From Alphaproteobacteria bacterium (GTDB taxonomy: Bacteria > Pseudomonadota > Alphaproteobacteria > Micropepsales > Micropepsaceae): a stretch of 64,000 nucleotides of DNA. The position numbers and the translations under genes are program-made. Numbering within the stretch: position 1 is the stretch's first letter; the number at the start of each line of letters is the position of its first letter. Shown one piece after another: positions 1 through 8,169 of the stretch. Below the pieces are notes generated by a model, which was given only the letters and a program-made list of their open reading frames with translations, had not been told where the DNA came from and made no database searches. Location of the stretch: contig CANJBZ010000022.1 in the NCBI GenBank assembly GCA_947473475.1, positions 1-64,000 of the forward strand. Direction: 5' to 3'.

Positions 1-120
1 CGTCTCACGCATCATGTCCATATCCTGGAGATGAATGGCGAAAGCTTCCGCCTCGCGGCCAGCAAGAAGGCACAACGCCGGCCAGCCCAAACCAAAGGAG
101 ATGCCGACACCAAAACATAG
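1..120 (+). CDS. istB: IstB-like helper ATPase, C-terminal end (partial)
   Basis: An open frame enters from the left edge and stops at TAG 118-120, encoding 39 residues. It contains RLTHHVHILEMNGESFRLA, which I recognise as the C-terminal signature of IstB, the AAA+ helper ATPase of IS21-family transposons. The last ~20 residues are a basic, low-complexity tail. IstB works with the IstA transposase in target selection. The istA gene and most of istB lie outside the window, so whether the element is complete cannot be judged. Recognition is from the motif alone. Confidence 0.8.
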   Translation, partial: RLTHHVHILEMNGESFRLAASKKAQRRPAQTKGDADTKT

Positions 121-279
121 ATCGGTTCCGCGGGCTGTGTCCCGCGCTTCGCTCCGCTACGCGCGCCTCACAGCCCGCGATGACACAACACCAACCCGGG
201 GCTTCAAAGCCCTTTTCTCTTAACCAGACTGGTACACAATCACGCCGCCATCCGGCACATTTTGTCTCCGCCATTTACA
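121..279. mobile_element. right end of an IS21-family insertion sequence
   Basis: The sequence after the istB stop has the features expected of an IS21-type terminus. There are two related inner repeats, around 231-262 (GGTACACAATCACGCCGCC and following) and around 262-279 (TCCGCCATTTACA). Read from the outside the end is 5'-TGTAAATGGCGGA, and IS21 elements usually begin with TG. The exact boundary (279 or 281) cannot be fixed without the left end and the target duplication. Confidence 0.5.
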
Positions 280-281
280 CA

Positions 282-840
282 GCGGATGTGGGCAAACGAT
301 ATTGCCGGTATTTACTCAGTTATTTGCGCATTATCAGGATAAAGGCGGACGCCACCGGACATGGTATTGGTGCCGTCCCTGGGCACCATTATTTCTTATT
401 TCAAATCAATCGCTTGAAGCTTGGGCGGTCTGCATTGCGCAGGTAATTACGTGCATCCGGAGAATTGCGGGATTTGACGGGAAATGCCGGGATTTACTGG
501 GATTTCTCTCGCTCTGACCGCCCCTGAAAAAAAACGGCGCCGCGCAACGCGGTTAAGTCCGTATAGGCAGCGCCGCGGAGCAATTTTTTCCGCCTCCCGC
601 CGTATGCGATCGAAGCGCGGTAAAATCGGCAACGCGTGCGCCCATTTGAGCAGAGGCGCGGTGGCCGCAGAGAACGGACGGTATGGTTCAGTTAGCAGCC
701 ATTGAGTACCTGTTAGAACTGCCGCGCGCTCAAGGCCAAAGCCAATCGCCTCCTGAAAACGGCCGCGCAAAAGGTGCAGGTAGACTCTCGATGGACCTGG
801 CCCTAAAGGCACATGGTCCGTGCTGACGATGAGATGACCG
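282..840. other. intergenic stretch with no supported gene
   Basis: The 560 bases between the insertion-sequence end and leuC carry only short overlapping open frames with no recognisable domain and poor ribosome binding sites. The segment probably includes the leuC promoter region. It may also hold DNA scrambled by the insertion, since nothing in it looks like an intact gene. Confidence 0.5.
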
Positions 841-2250
841 ATGGTCTTGACGCTCTTCGACAAGATTTGGGAAGCCCATGTGGTGGCCCGCCGTGCCGAT
901 GGTCGCGACCTCATTTATGTGGACCGGCACATCCTGCATGAATTGCATGCGCCGCATGCCTTTAGGAAGCTTGAGGCCGCCGGCCGTAACGTACGCAGGC
1001 CGGACCTCACATTTTCTGCACTGGATCACACGCCCTCTTCCAATCCTGGCCGCGACGAGAACACCAATCGCGAAGGGGCGCCGCTCATTGCAGCGATGCG
1101 CGAAGGCAGCAAGCGCAACGGCATTCGCGTATTCGACCTTAGCGATGCTGAGCATGGGATATCGCATGTCGTGGCGCCCGAGATTGGCATGGTCCTGCCC
1201 GGCGCCACGCACGCGGTCCCCGACTCGCACGCCTGCACTGTCGGAGGGCTTGGCGCGTTGGCGTTTGGATGCGGCACGACGGAGCTTGAGCACATTCTTG
1301 CGACGCAGGTCATCGCACTTAAGAAACCCAAGCGCATGCGGATTCGGCTCGATGGACGCATTGGGCCGCATGCGCGTGCCAAGGACGTGGCGCTGAAGAT
1401 ATTGAGCGTTATCGGAAGCTCCGGCGGACGTGGTTACACGATCGAGTACGCGGGCGCTGCGGCACGTGCCCTTCCGATTGAGGGGCGTCTGACCTTGTGC
1501 AATCTCACAATAGAGATGGGCTCTCGCACGGGCCTTATCGCCCCGGATGACTCGGCCTTTTCATGGCTCTATGGACGCCCCTGGGCTCCCACAGGTGCCA
1601 TGTGGGAGCGGGCGCTTTCCGAGTGGAAGACGCTTATCAGCGACAGCGATGCCCAATTCGATGCCGAGCTTTGCATCGATTGCAGTGATCTTGAACCTCA
1701 AATCACCTGGGGCACGGATCCGGGGCAGGTCGTGGCCATCAGTGGGCGGGTGCCGGATCCCGCGAACGCTGAAGCGGACCGGCGCCCGCTTCTGGAGAAA
1801 GCCTTGCGCTACATGGGGCTCACGCCGGGCATGGCGATGGAAGGCCTGCCCGTACACCGCGTTTTTATTGGGTCCTGTACGAATGCGCGGCTTCCGGACC
1901 TGCAGGAGGCCGCAGCCGTCGTGCGCGGACGGAAGGTCGCCCAAGGTGTCCACGCCCTCGTTGTTCCTGGCTCGGCCAAGGTGCGGCGCGATGCCGAAGC
2001 CCTCGGTCTCGACCGTGTGTTCCGCGAAGCCGGGTTCGTCTGGGGAGAAACGGGCTGCTCCATGTGCGTTGGCGCTAATGGCGACAAGGGTGAACGCGGC
2101 GAGCGTATTCTCTCGACCACGAACCGCAATTTCGAGAATAGACAGGGCGCAGGTGCGCGCACGCATCTCGTGGGCCCAACGCTTGCGGCTGCCGCTGCCG
2201 TGACGGGAAAGATCACCGATGTGCGTAAGCTTATGACGGGAGAGGTCTGA
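841..2250 (+). CDS. leuC: 3-isopropylmalate dehydratase large subunit (paralogue-type LeuC)
   Basis: Aconitase-superfamily large subunit of 469 residues, the normal LeuC length. With LeuD it isomerises 2- to 3-isopropylmalate in leucine synthesis. The three [4Fe-4S] cysteines are present: C346 in FIGSCTNAR and C406/C409 in TGCSMC. The N-terminus LFDKIWEAHVV and the C-terminal STTNRNFENRQG segment are typical. Several usually fixed positions differ: the substrate loop reads PDSHACTVGG where GDSHTSTHG is usual, and the cluster loop is followed by VGANGDKGERG. This fits a divergent paralogue that might act on a related hydroxy-acid. ATG at 841 is preceded by a weak purine stretch. It overlaps leuD by one base. 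No leuA or leuB is adjacent. Confidence 0.88.
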   Translation: MVLTLFDKIWEAHVVARRADGRDLIYVDRHILHELHAPHAFRKLEAAGRNVRRPDLTFSALDHTPSSNPGRDENTNREGAPLIAAMREGSKRNGIRVFDLSDAEHGISHVVAPEIGMVLPGATHAVPDSHACTVGGLGALAFGCGTTELEHILATQVIALKKPKRMRIRLDGRIGPHARAKDVALKILSVIGSSGGRGYTIEYAGAAARALPIEGRLTLCNLTIEMGSRTGLIAPDDSAFSWLYGRPWAPTGAMWERALSEWKTLISDSDAQFDAELCIDCSDLEPQITWGTDPGQVVAISGRVPDPANAEADRRPLLEKALRYMGLTPGMAMEGLPVHRVFIGSCTNARLPDLQEAAAVVRGRKVAQGVHALVVPGSAKVRRDAEALGLDRVFREAGFVWGETGCSMCVGANGDKGERGERILSTTNRNFENRQGAGARTHLVGPTLAAAAAVTGKITDVRKLMTGEV

Positions 2251-2864
2251 TGCAGCCCTTCACGGTCGTAGAGGGTGTCGCTGCTCCGCTGCTCGAAGAC
2301 GACGTCAACACGGATCAAATTGCGCCCCTTGGCTCGAGCGCTTGGATGAACCCCGACTATGCGAAAATGTTTTTCGCGCGACGGCGCAAGACCGCGAATG
2401 GCGCCGATGAGCCCGGCTTTGTTTTCAATCGGCCGCAATTCCATGCGCCGGAGATTCTCGTTACGGGATCGAACTTTGGATGTGGATCGTCGCGTGAGGC
2501 CGCCGTCTGGTGCCTTCAGGCCGCAGGAATTCGTTGCATCGTTGCACGCAGTTTCGCGGATATTTTTCGCGAGAACTGTTTGCAGAATGGGGTTGCGCCG
2601 ATTGTCTTGGACCCGGACGACGCGCATGCATTTGAGGCGCTTGCCGTTACGATAGACGGCCGCTCTAAAATTCGCGTCGACCTCGCCGCTCAGATCATCA
2701 AATTGGCCGACGGCACTGTGTTCAAATTCGAATTGCCATTGGCAGACCGAACCCGCCTGCTCGAAGGGCTCGACGACATCGGGCTGACGATGAAACACCT
2801 TTCCGAAATCACAGCCTATGAAGAGCGCGTGTCGCTTCAACACCCCTGGCGTTCGAAACCGTAA
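2250..2864 (+). CDS. leuD: 3-isopropylmalate dehydratase small subunit
   Basis: Swivel-domain small subunit of 204 residues, the usual LeuD length, which completes the active site of the LeuCD heterodimer. Family features are DDVNTDQIAP near residue 17, GSNFGCGSSREAAVW near residue 75, and ARSFADIFRENC near residue 100. The start overlaps the leuC stop as TGATG, so translation is very probably coupled and the two subunits are made together. The pair stands alone without other leucine genes, so its substrate should be considered open. Confidence 0.9.
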   Translation: MQPFTVVEGVAAPLLEDDVNTDQIAPLGSSAWMNPDYAKMFFARRRKTANGADEPGFVFNRPQFHAPEILVTGSNFGCGSSREAAVWCLQAAGIRCIVARSFADIFRENCLQNGVAPIVLDPDDAHAFEALAVTIDGRSKIRVDLAAQIIKLADGTVFKFELPLADRTRLLEGLDDIGLTMKHLSEITAYEERVSLQHPWRSKP

Positions 2865-2879
2865 CGGTTGCAACAATTC

Positions 2880-3131
2880 ATGCATGATCGTCCGAGCCTG
2901 ATTGAGCTCCACCTGGGTTAAGACGAAGCGTTCATCCTGTGGTCGCGCAACGATGCCTTGCCGCCCGCTAACCTACCGTTTGAGGATGGATGCGAATTTG
3001 GTCTGCTGGCTTGTCGCTGGAAAAGCTTTGAAGAGCTGTCAGCAATTGCGCGGAAGCCGCCCATTTCTCAGAATGGGGGCTTATCAGCGGCCGGGCGGAA
3101 AGGCCTGGCAGCACTGCCAATGCCCCCTTAG
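2880..3131 (+). pseudogene. small protein-like frame interrupted by an in-frame TAA
   Basis: Reading from ATG 2880 gives 13 residues, then TAA at 2919-2921, then 69 further codons in the same frame to TAG 3129-3131. The downstream part has ordinary protein composition (for example DEAFILWSRND and FEELSAIARKPP). I do not recognise the family. One point mutation to TAA in a former small gene would explain the layout, but no ribosome binding site is visible and chance cannot be excluded. Confidence 0.22.
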
Positions 3132-3157
3132 CGGCGAATACCGTCAGGGACCAAAGC

Positions 3158-3260
3158 TAGAGCGCAATCCGACGAAGTGGACGCCGGTTCGTCGTTAGAT
3201 TGCGCGCCAAACTAAGAAATCCAGAGCATGATCCGATTCATTTTGATCGGATCATGCTCT
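3158..3260. repeat. 103-bp double-hairpin intergenic repeat, copy 1
   Basis: Two palindromic modules lie side by side. The first is an imperfect stem GCGCAATC...GATTGCGC around the core GACGAAGTGGACGCCGGTTC. The second is a near-perfect stem AGAGCATGATCCGAT / ATCGGATCATGCTCT with a short loop. Further copies are at 5143-5247 (same orientation) and at 11329-11432 and 11431-11534 (opposite orientation). All are intergenic. It resembles the GAGCATGATCC-type dispersed palindromes common in alphaproteobacteria. Confidence 0.85.
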
Positions 3261-3278
3261 GGCGCAATTACGCTTGGG

Positions 3279-3524
3279 CTAGTTTTCGAATAACTCGGGC
3301 AATTGTCCCGCCTTGAACAGCACCGTTGGTTCGTCGTCGTAATCACCGAGGGCCTGATCGCCCGAACTGGAAAATGCAATCACGCCAAGCTTTCTTGGTG
3401 CAAGTTGTTCCGCCTTTCTGCGCGCGGCTTCGGCCGATTTGCAAGGAAGTGGCGTGTCAGCCTTCAGGCGATTTCCCTTGCCGGCTATATAGGCCTGGAC
3501 GACATAGACCGTCTCGCGTGCCAT
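3279..3524 (-). CDS. conserved-looking small protein, function unknown
   Basis: Soluble 81-residue protein starting MARETVYVVQAY, with no signal peptide or membrane segment. The start at 3524 has a strong ribosome binding site, GGAGGAG, seven bases upstream. The sequence has an N-terminal strand (TVYVVQAYI), a Lys/Ala-rich helix (KSAEAARRKAEQLA) and a middle strand (KLGVIAFSSS), followed by an acidic end. I do not recognise the family, although the layout resembles short hypothetical proteins common in alphaproteobacteria. It converges on the repeat at 3158-3260. Confidence 0.7.
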   Translation of the reverse strand: MARETVYVVQAYIAGKGNRLKADTPLPCKSAEAARRKAEQLAPRKLGVIAFSSSGDQALGDYDDEPTVLFKAGQLPELFEN

Positions 3525-3839
3525 GAGGCTCCTCCAAATCGGAAAAACACAATTCGAATCGAACGACGGCTAGTTTAGCGTCACGCCACCAATATAGGTG
3601 GCAAAGGCCGCCGGCCCGATCATCAATACTTTGGGTAGGAAAGTCTCCGCGGCTTGCAAGCCGGCGCACAAATGCGTATGTACGGTACGCGATAGCGTTC
3701 CGTCAGATGAAGCGCACTGTACAATCCAAACCGCCTGAGTGCGCCAGGACGAAACAGCTAACTTTCCGAACTGATGATTGCGTTTCTCGCGTGCTCGAGC
3801 AGTCGCTTTGGCGCAACCCGATGCATGAGGAACAATCAT
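3525..3839. other. region between two divergent genes; probable cspA leader
   Basis: No supported coding sequence is seen. The part next to cspA probably carries its promoter and 5' untranslated leader, as cold-shock genes often have long leaders that fold differently in the cold. No clear -35/-10 pair stands out. Confidence 0.4.
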
Positions 3840-4043
3840 ATGGCTATCGGAACAGTTAAGTTTTTCAATACCAGCAAAGGCTTTGGCTTTATTTCACCGG
3901 AAGGCGGCGCCAAGGACGTGTTTGTGCATGCAACCGCCCTGGAAGATGCCGGAATGAGCAGCCTGACGGAAGGTCAAAGGGTATCGTTCGATATCCAGCC
4001 GGACGCCAAGGGCTCGAAGGCTGTCAATTTGAAGGCCGCGTAG
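3840..4043 (+). CDS. cspA: cold-shock protein, single CSD
   Basis: A 67-residue single cold-shock domain beginning MAIGTVKFFNTSKGFGFI. It contains both nucleic-acid-binding motifs: RNP1 KGFGFI near residue 13 and RNP2 VFVHA near residue 29. Such proteins bind single-stranded RNA/DNA and keep mRNA unfolded. ATG 3840 is preceded by GAGG at a good distance. An in-frame upstream start at 3774 would add a non-homologous extension and is not preferred. A strong terminator follows at 4061-4097, so it is a monocistronic unit. Confidence 0.93.
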   Translation: MAIGTVKFFNTSKGFGFISPEGGAKDVFVHATALEDAGMSSLTEGQRVSFDIQPDAKGSKAVNLKAA

Positions 4044-4060
4044 GGTCCGATTACACCAAG

Positions 4061-4097
4061 GGACGGCAGAGATAGAGTCCTCTGCCGTCCTTTGTTT
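4061..4097 (+). terminator. intrinsic terminator of cspA
   Basis: Perfect 11-bp stem GGACGGCAGAG / CTCTGCCGTCC (4061-4071 with 4080-4090), an 8-base loop, then TTTGTTT. It lies 18 bases after the cspA stop. Confidence 0.9.
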
Positions 4098-4153
4098 CCG
4101 TCGTCTGCGGGATAGCCTTGCCGGCACAACGCTTACGCAATCGAGGAGATTTA

Positions 4154-4534
4154 ATGCCCCATGATCGCGCTAATACCTTGGAGCCGGCGCAAGGGGGCGA
4201 GTTGGCCTCGTCCAGCTGGCATACCGGCCCCGTAATTTTGGACGAACTTCGGACCGTTCTTGCGGCCCATCCGGGTGGCCTTCGACGTTGGTCGGTGATG
4301 CGGGCTATCCGAAAGGAGCGCGAACGCACGGGGCAACACATGCCTCAGAACCTCGAAGTCGAAGTCGAGCGCACGTTCCGGAGATTTTGTGCCGATGCGG
4401 ACAAGAAGCATGGCGTTCGCGCGTCAAGTGACGCACTCTTTTTTCGTCCCTCTGAAAAAGCCGGTGAAGTGTGGGCCATCCTTCCAGAGCGCGCCTCAAT
4501 GTGGCGCAATGAGGAGCCAGCCGAGCTGATCTGA
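4154..4534 (+). CDS. hypothetical protein with possible winged-helix-like core
   Basis: A 126-residue soluble protein starting MPHDRANTLEPAQ. ATG 4154 has GAGGAG seven bases upstream, so it is preferred over the in-frame ATG at 4118. The segment VILDELRTVLAAHPGGLRRWSVMRAIRKERERTG looks like packed helices followed by a basic turn. The C-terminal half (DALFFRPSEKAGEVWAIL) predicts strands. That order could suit a small winged-helix fold, but this is a guess from pattern only. No family is recognised. Confidence 0.65.
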   Translation: MPHDRANTLEPAQGGELASSSWHTGPVILDELRTVLAAHPGGLRRWSVMRAIRKERERTGQHMPQNLEVEVERTFRRFCADADKKHGVRASSDALFFRPSEKAGEVWAILPERASMWRNEEPAELI

Positions 4535-4831
4535 GCGCGGCGGCCTCGCCGCCGGCACAGACTTGCCGGCGGGAAACGATCTCCGACGAGCAAACCGCGT
4601 CGCGTGAACGCATGAACGGGCGACCCCAAGACAGGTTCGGCGCGGCGATGTATCTCGGAACCGGGCGCCGTGTTGCTGTTTGCATTTCGGCCACGGCGTC
4701 CTTTACCGATGCATGCATTTGATGCAAGAAATGAGGAAGGGCTGCGCGACAGCGTGAGCGCGTGGAGGATATTTTGCATCCGTGCGCGAGCTATCCTGCC
4801 TGTTGGCCGAATTTTTATGGAGAATGAGAAG

Positions 4832-4981
4832 ATGGGTGCAAGTCGCAAGAACGCGAAGAAGAAGCGCAAGAGCCGCGCGCATGCCGAAACCAGAAAAGCG
4901 CAGGCTGCAGCCACAGCTTCTGTGGTCGAAAAGGCAGCTGAGCGAAACCAGCGCCCCCCCAGCAGACCCGCCTCCCGCTAG
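4832..4981 (+). CDS. possible very basic 49-residue peptide
   Basis: ATG 4832 is preceded by GGAGAATGAGAAG, a plausible ribosome binding site, and opens a 49-residue frame beginning MGASRKNAKKKRKSRAH. Lys and Arg dominate the first third, an Ala-rich helix follows, and a Pro/Arg/Ser tail ends it. Nucleic-acid binding would suit the composition but is not shown. An alternative ATG at 4817 adds five residues. Short basic frames arise easily in GC-rich DNA, so confidence is low. Confidence 0.33.
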   Translation: MGASRKNAKKKRKSRAHAETRKAQAAATASVVEKAAERNQRPPSRPASR

Positions 4982-5142
4982 CCCGGCACGTTCTCAAACC
5001 CGGACCTGAAAGGCCTGACCCGCCCTCATGGTGCAGTCCGTGCCCACGAGTTTTTGAATCGCGGGAACGGTTGCTGCAGGGGCAAGCCTCAGATGCGGTC
5101 GGCATGCATCCGGAACCGGCGAGCGCCGCGCGAGTTGTTGCT

Positions 5143-5247
5143 TAGAGCGCAAGCCGGCGAAGTGGACGCCGGTTCGTCGTTAGATTGCGCGTCAAACTAA
5201 GGAATCTAGAGCATGATCCGATTCCGTTTGATCGGATCATGCTCTAG
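5143..5247. repeat. double-hairpin intergenic repeat, copy 2
   Basis: Same orientation as copy 1, with the GAGCGCAAGCCGGCGAAGTG module followed by the GAGCATGATCCGATTC palindrome. It lies 40 bases upstream of the RcnB-like gene. The rest of 4982-5286 shows no gene. Confidence 0.85.
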
Positions 5248-5286
5248 CAATTCTCTGCGGTGTAGATGCACAGAAAGGGAACCGAG

Positions 5287-5643
5287 ATGAGAACGCTTGC
5301 CGGCTGCGTGATCGGGCTGACTTTGCTTAGTTCAGTAGCGGTCGGACAACGCTACGAGAACGACAATCGCCCACCTCCTCAACAAGATCGCTACGACAAT
5401 CAGGACCGGCAACGAGATCAGAACTACAACCGTCAATACGGCGACCGGAATTTCCGTGGCGGCCAGAAGTGGCGTCCTGGGGAGGTGCTCCCTGGACTGT
5501 TTCTCAACAGGGTGGTGACCGATTGGGAAGAGCGGGGTTTGAGTCGCCCGCCTAGAGACCATCAATGGGTCCGGGTTGGGGAGCAGTTTATACTGGTAAG
5601 GGGACGCGACAGGATGATCGCTAGAATTTTGAATTTCGATTAA
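5287..5643 (+). CDS. RcnB-family exported protein
   Basis: A 118-residue protein with a Sec signal peptide (MRTLAGCVIGLTLLSSVAVG), then an Asp/Arg/Gln/Tyr-rich linker of about 40 residues. The C-terminal domain matches the RcnB pattern: GEVLPGLFLNRVV, DWEERGLSRPPRDHQWVRVG, then LVRGRDRMIARIL. RcnB in E. coli is a periplasmic modulator of nickel/cobalt homeostasis, but alphaproteobacterial members are mostly uncharacterised, so a metal role is only a family hint. ATG 5287 has AAAGGGA upstream. Confidence 0.75.
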   Translation: MRTLAGCVIGLTLLSSVAVGQRYENDNRPPPQQDRYDNQDRQRDQNYNRQYGDRNFRGGQKWRPGEVLPGLFLNRVVTDWEERGLSRPPRDHQWVRVGEQFILVRGRDRMIARILNFD

Positions 5644-5746
5644 ATCGTCTTGAATCCAAGAGCGCGAGGCCGGCTTTCGGCGTCGCATCGGTCGAAGTCT
5701 TTAAGGGCGGCTGCCGTCACTTTTCGCGATGGGGTACACGTCTCAA

Positions 5747-6913
5747 TCAGCGCACGCCAGAGGTAGGGCGCGGCAGAGGGCGATAGGCGATAGCATCGGC
5801 TGCCGCAGAGCCGATCCATAACGCATTGCCCACCACGACGCCGGTCGCAACGACGGAAATTGCCGGATTGGGCTCCGCATAGGCCAGAACGGTCCACGCC
5901 ATTGTCTGGGGATCGAGCTGCGCCACCATAAAACCGCGATGGCAGCTGGTCAGGACGGGATCGTCGACGACCGCCAGCCGGGTGCCCCCGCAGGCCGGTT
6001 CGTCATACATCGGGCCCGCTGCGATGAGCCGGTCGCCGCTCCAGCGCAAATTGTCAGGCATGAATCCGGGCGCTACCGTCTGGCGCAACGGCTTTCCAGG
6101 AGCCTGACGCGAAAAGACCGCAACGGTATGCGCGCCGAACGAGACGACGTAGAATTCTTTTTCGTCCAATGAAATCTCGATACCGTTGTTTCCGGCGAGT
6201 TGGGTTCCTGGGATGACGCGGAACGCATCTGTGCCCGGCTTCCATTCGATGACGTCACCCGTGGGTTCGCCGCGGAGCCGCTGCACATTTGTTGTACCGG
6301 GACGCTGGGGCACCGTTGCGATAATGGCGCCATCCGAGAAAGCCGCAACCGAGTTCGCCGCCAGGCGGTTCGGCGTCGCCTGTGAGCCCAGACCGGGGTA
6401 AGCCTTATTTCCCTCGGGCATGGGAACGCACCCGGCCCATGCCAAAGCGGGCTCCGAACCCTTCACATCGATGGTGAACACCTGGATGCTTTCCAGCGCG
6501 CCGTGGCTGACGGCATAAAGCCTGTAAATTCCCGCTTCCGGCGCGCGGCGCAGATAGAGGCCATGGGTGTTGAACGTCCTGGCGTCCGGCGCCGACGGAC
6601 AATTCGGGAAGAGCCCCTTGTCTGGGCGCTGTTGCGCGGGTTGGCCCGTGTAGAAAAGCCGTACCGTCTTGGCATCCGTATCGACGAGCTTGAGTCCGGC
6701 CCCTTCCTTCATCCCGCTTGCAATCAGCCAGCGTGTACCGGGAATAGGGACGAGGTCTTCCGGGTTCGCGTTGCCGCATAACAAACTCCACCCGTTCGCC
6801 GGGGCGCACGAAGCTGGAGCCGCCGGTTGTGGCGTCTGAGCAAAAAGCGGGGAGCAATTTGCCGTTGCAGCCGCAAGCAATGCCGTCGCGGCAAACGCGC
6901 GCAAAATATTCAT
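5747..6913 (-). CDS. exported SMP-30/gluconolactonase-like beta-propeller protein
   Basis: A 388-residue protein with a Sec signal peptide ending near LFAQ. After it comes a repeated strand pattern of a six-bladed propeller, with PGTRWLIASGM near the start, FNTHGLYLRR, NGIEISLDEKEFYVVSFG and GFMPDNLRWSGDRLIAAG. The motifs N-G-I-x-x-S and PDN-L are the usual metal-site segments of SMP-30/gluconolactonase/paraoxonase-like enzymes, which hydrolyse lactones or esters. The substrate is unknown. It is divergent from the acetamidase-like gene at 7089, and the two share a 175-base promoter region. Confidence 0.72.
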   Translation of the reverse strand: MNILRAFAATALLAAATANCSPLFAQTPQPAAPASCAPANGWSLLCGNANPEDLVPIPGTRWLIASGMKEGAGLKLVDTDAKTVRLFYTGQPAQQRPDKGLFPNCPSAPDARTFNTHGLYLRRAPEAGIYRLYAVSHGALESIQVFTIDVKGSEPALAWAGCVPMPEGNKAYPGLGSQATPNRLAANSVAAFSDGAIIATVPQRPGTTNVQRLRGEPTGDVIEWKPGTDAFRVIPGTQLAGNNGIEISLDEKEFYVVSFGAHTVAVFSRQAPGKPLRQTVAPGFMPDNLRWSGDRLIAAGPMYDEPACGGTRLAVVDDPVLTSCHRGFMVAQLDPQTMAWTVLAYAEPNPAISVVATGVVVGNALWIGSAAADAIAYRPLPRPTSGVR

Positions 6914-7088
6914 TAGGCCTCCCGAGCAAACGCTCTCCTACAGCTGGCCGCCCCGGCCGCCATGGCGGGAGAGTATGGCTGGCTGAGGCATTGGGAAAGC
7001 ACAAAGGCGAGGCAATTTTCAGCGCGAGGCCGACTTGAGATAGAAGGATGCAGCAGAGGGTAAAACCGCATTCGTCTGGGAGTTGTTC

Positions 7089-8129
7089 ATGAGCAAATCG
7101 AAGGGCTGCCTGATTGGGCTTACCTTGCTGACGGTTGGCGTGTGGCCCGCCACCATGGCTTTTGGCGCCGAATACACGCTGATGCCCAGCCCGGCGACCG
7201 TGCATATCGGCGACTTCAACGCTGCCAGGCGCCCGGTTCTCACCATCAATTCGGGCGACACGGTGGTTCTGGAAACAGCGGCCGCTTTGGAAGCCGAAGC
7301 GATCGAGCAATCCGGCGTCGTGCCTGCCTCGATTGTCCCGCAATATGTGCGCGACATCTATCGCGAGGTGAAGGATCGCGGCCCTGGCCCGCACATCCTC
7401 ACCGGACCGATCTTCGTCAATGGCGCAATGCCGGGCGACGTGCTGGAGGTTCGCATTCAGCAAATCGATCTCGCGGTGGACTATGGCTACAACCGCCAGC
7501 GTCCTTACTCGGGTGCGCTGCCCCAAGAGATCAACGCGTTCTGGCAGCGCGTAATCCCGCTCAATCGCGCGGCAAAGACGGCCCAAGTGGCGCCGGGCGT
7601 CGTAGTGCCTCTGGATAGGCCCTTTTTCGGGACAATGGGCCTTGCGCCGCCCGCCGCGATGGGCCGCATCGCCAGCATGGCGCCCGGCATTCATTCGGGG
7701 AATCTGGACAACAAGGACCTCGGCGCGGGCTCCGTGCTCTATATGCCAGTGCATGCGCCCGGCGCGCTGTTCTCGGCTGGCGACGCGCACGCGGCGCAAG
7801 GGCACGGCGAAGTCGATCTTTCCGCCATTGAGACCGGCTTGCGCGGACGCTTCCAGTTTATCGTGCATAAGGACATGAAGCTCACCTGGCCGCGCGCCGA
7901 AACGCCCACGCATTGGATTGTGATGGGGCTGAACGAAGATCTCGACGAAGCGATGAAGATCGCGGTGCGCGAGACGATCGCCTTCATCACCGAGCGTTTC
8001 CCGAAATTGACGCGTGAGGAAGCCTATATGATCGCGAGCGTCGCTGTGGATTATCATGTGACGCAGGTCGTCGATGGCACGAAAGGCGTTCATGCCATGA
8101 TCCCGAAAGCGATCTTCGTGAACCGTTGA
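7089..8129 (+). CDS. exported acetamidase/formamidase-family protein
   Basis: About 346 residues with a Sec signal peptide ending near MAFGAE. The mature part fits the FmdA_AmdA fold: INSGDTVVLET early, PGPHILTGPIFVNGAMPGDVLEVRI near the middle, then FFGTMGLAPP, PGIHSGNLDNKDLGAGSVLYMPV and GDAHAAQGHGEV. Enzymes of this family hydrolyse short amides to ammonium and acid with a metal bound by the conserved His/Asp set. GDAHAAQG and the GNLD segment are part of that site. Export is unusual because classic FmdA/AmdA are cytoplasmic. ATG 7089 is preceded by GGGAG. It is followed after 40 bases by a PDF-tailed protein, probably co-transcribed. Confidence 0.82.
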   Translation: MSKSKGCLIGLTLLTVGVWPATMAFGAEYTLMPSPATVHIGDFNAARRPVLTINSGDTVVLETAAALEAEAIEQSGVVPASIVPQYVRDIYREVKDRGPGPHILTGPIFVNGAMPGDVLEVRIQQIDLAVDYGYNRQRPYSGALPQEINAFWQRVIPLNRAAKTAQVAPGVVVPLDRPFFGTMGLAPPAAMGRIASMAPGIHSGNLDNKDLGAGSVLYMPVHAPGALFSAGDAHAAQGHGEVDLSAIETGLRGRFQFIVHKDMKLTWPRAETPTHWIVMGLNEDLDEAMKIAVRETIAFITERFPKLTREEAYMIASVAVDYHVTQVVDGTKGVHAMIPKAIFVNR

Positions 8130-8169
8130 AAGCAGGAATCGGCTGGACTGAGTGAGAGGGGTATTTGCG

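Noticed and set aside
447-914. A 155-codon minus-strand frame before leuC
   Set aside because: Overlaps the leuC start and has no recognisable motif or ribosome site.
3570-3839. A minus-strand frame next to cspA
   Set aside because: Composition and start context are poor, and it occupies the probable cspA leader.
6405-8093. A 562-codon minus-strand open frame
   Set aside because: It crosses two well-supported divergent genes on both strands and is explained by their codon bias.
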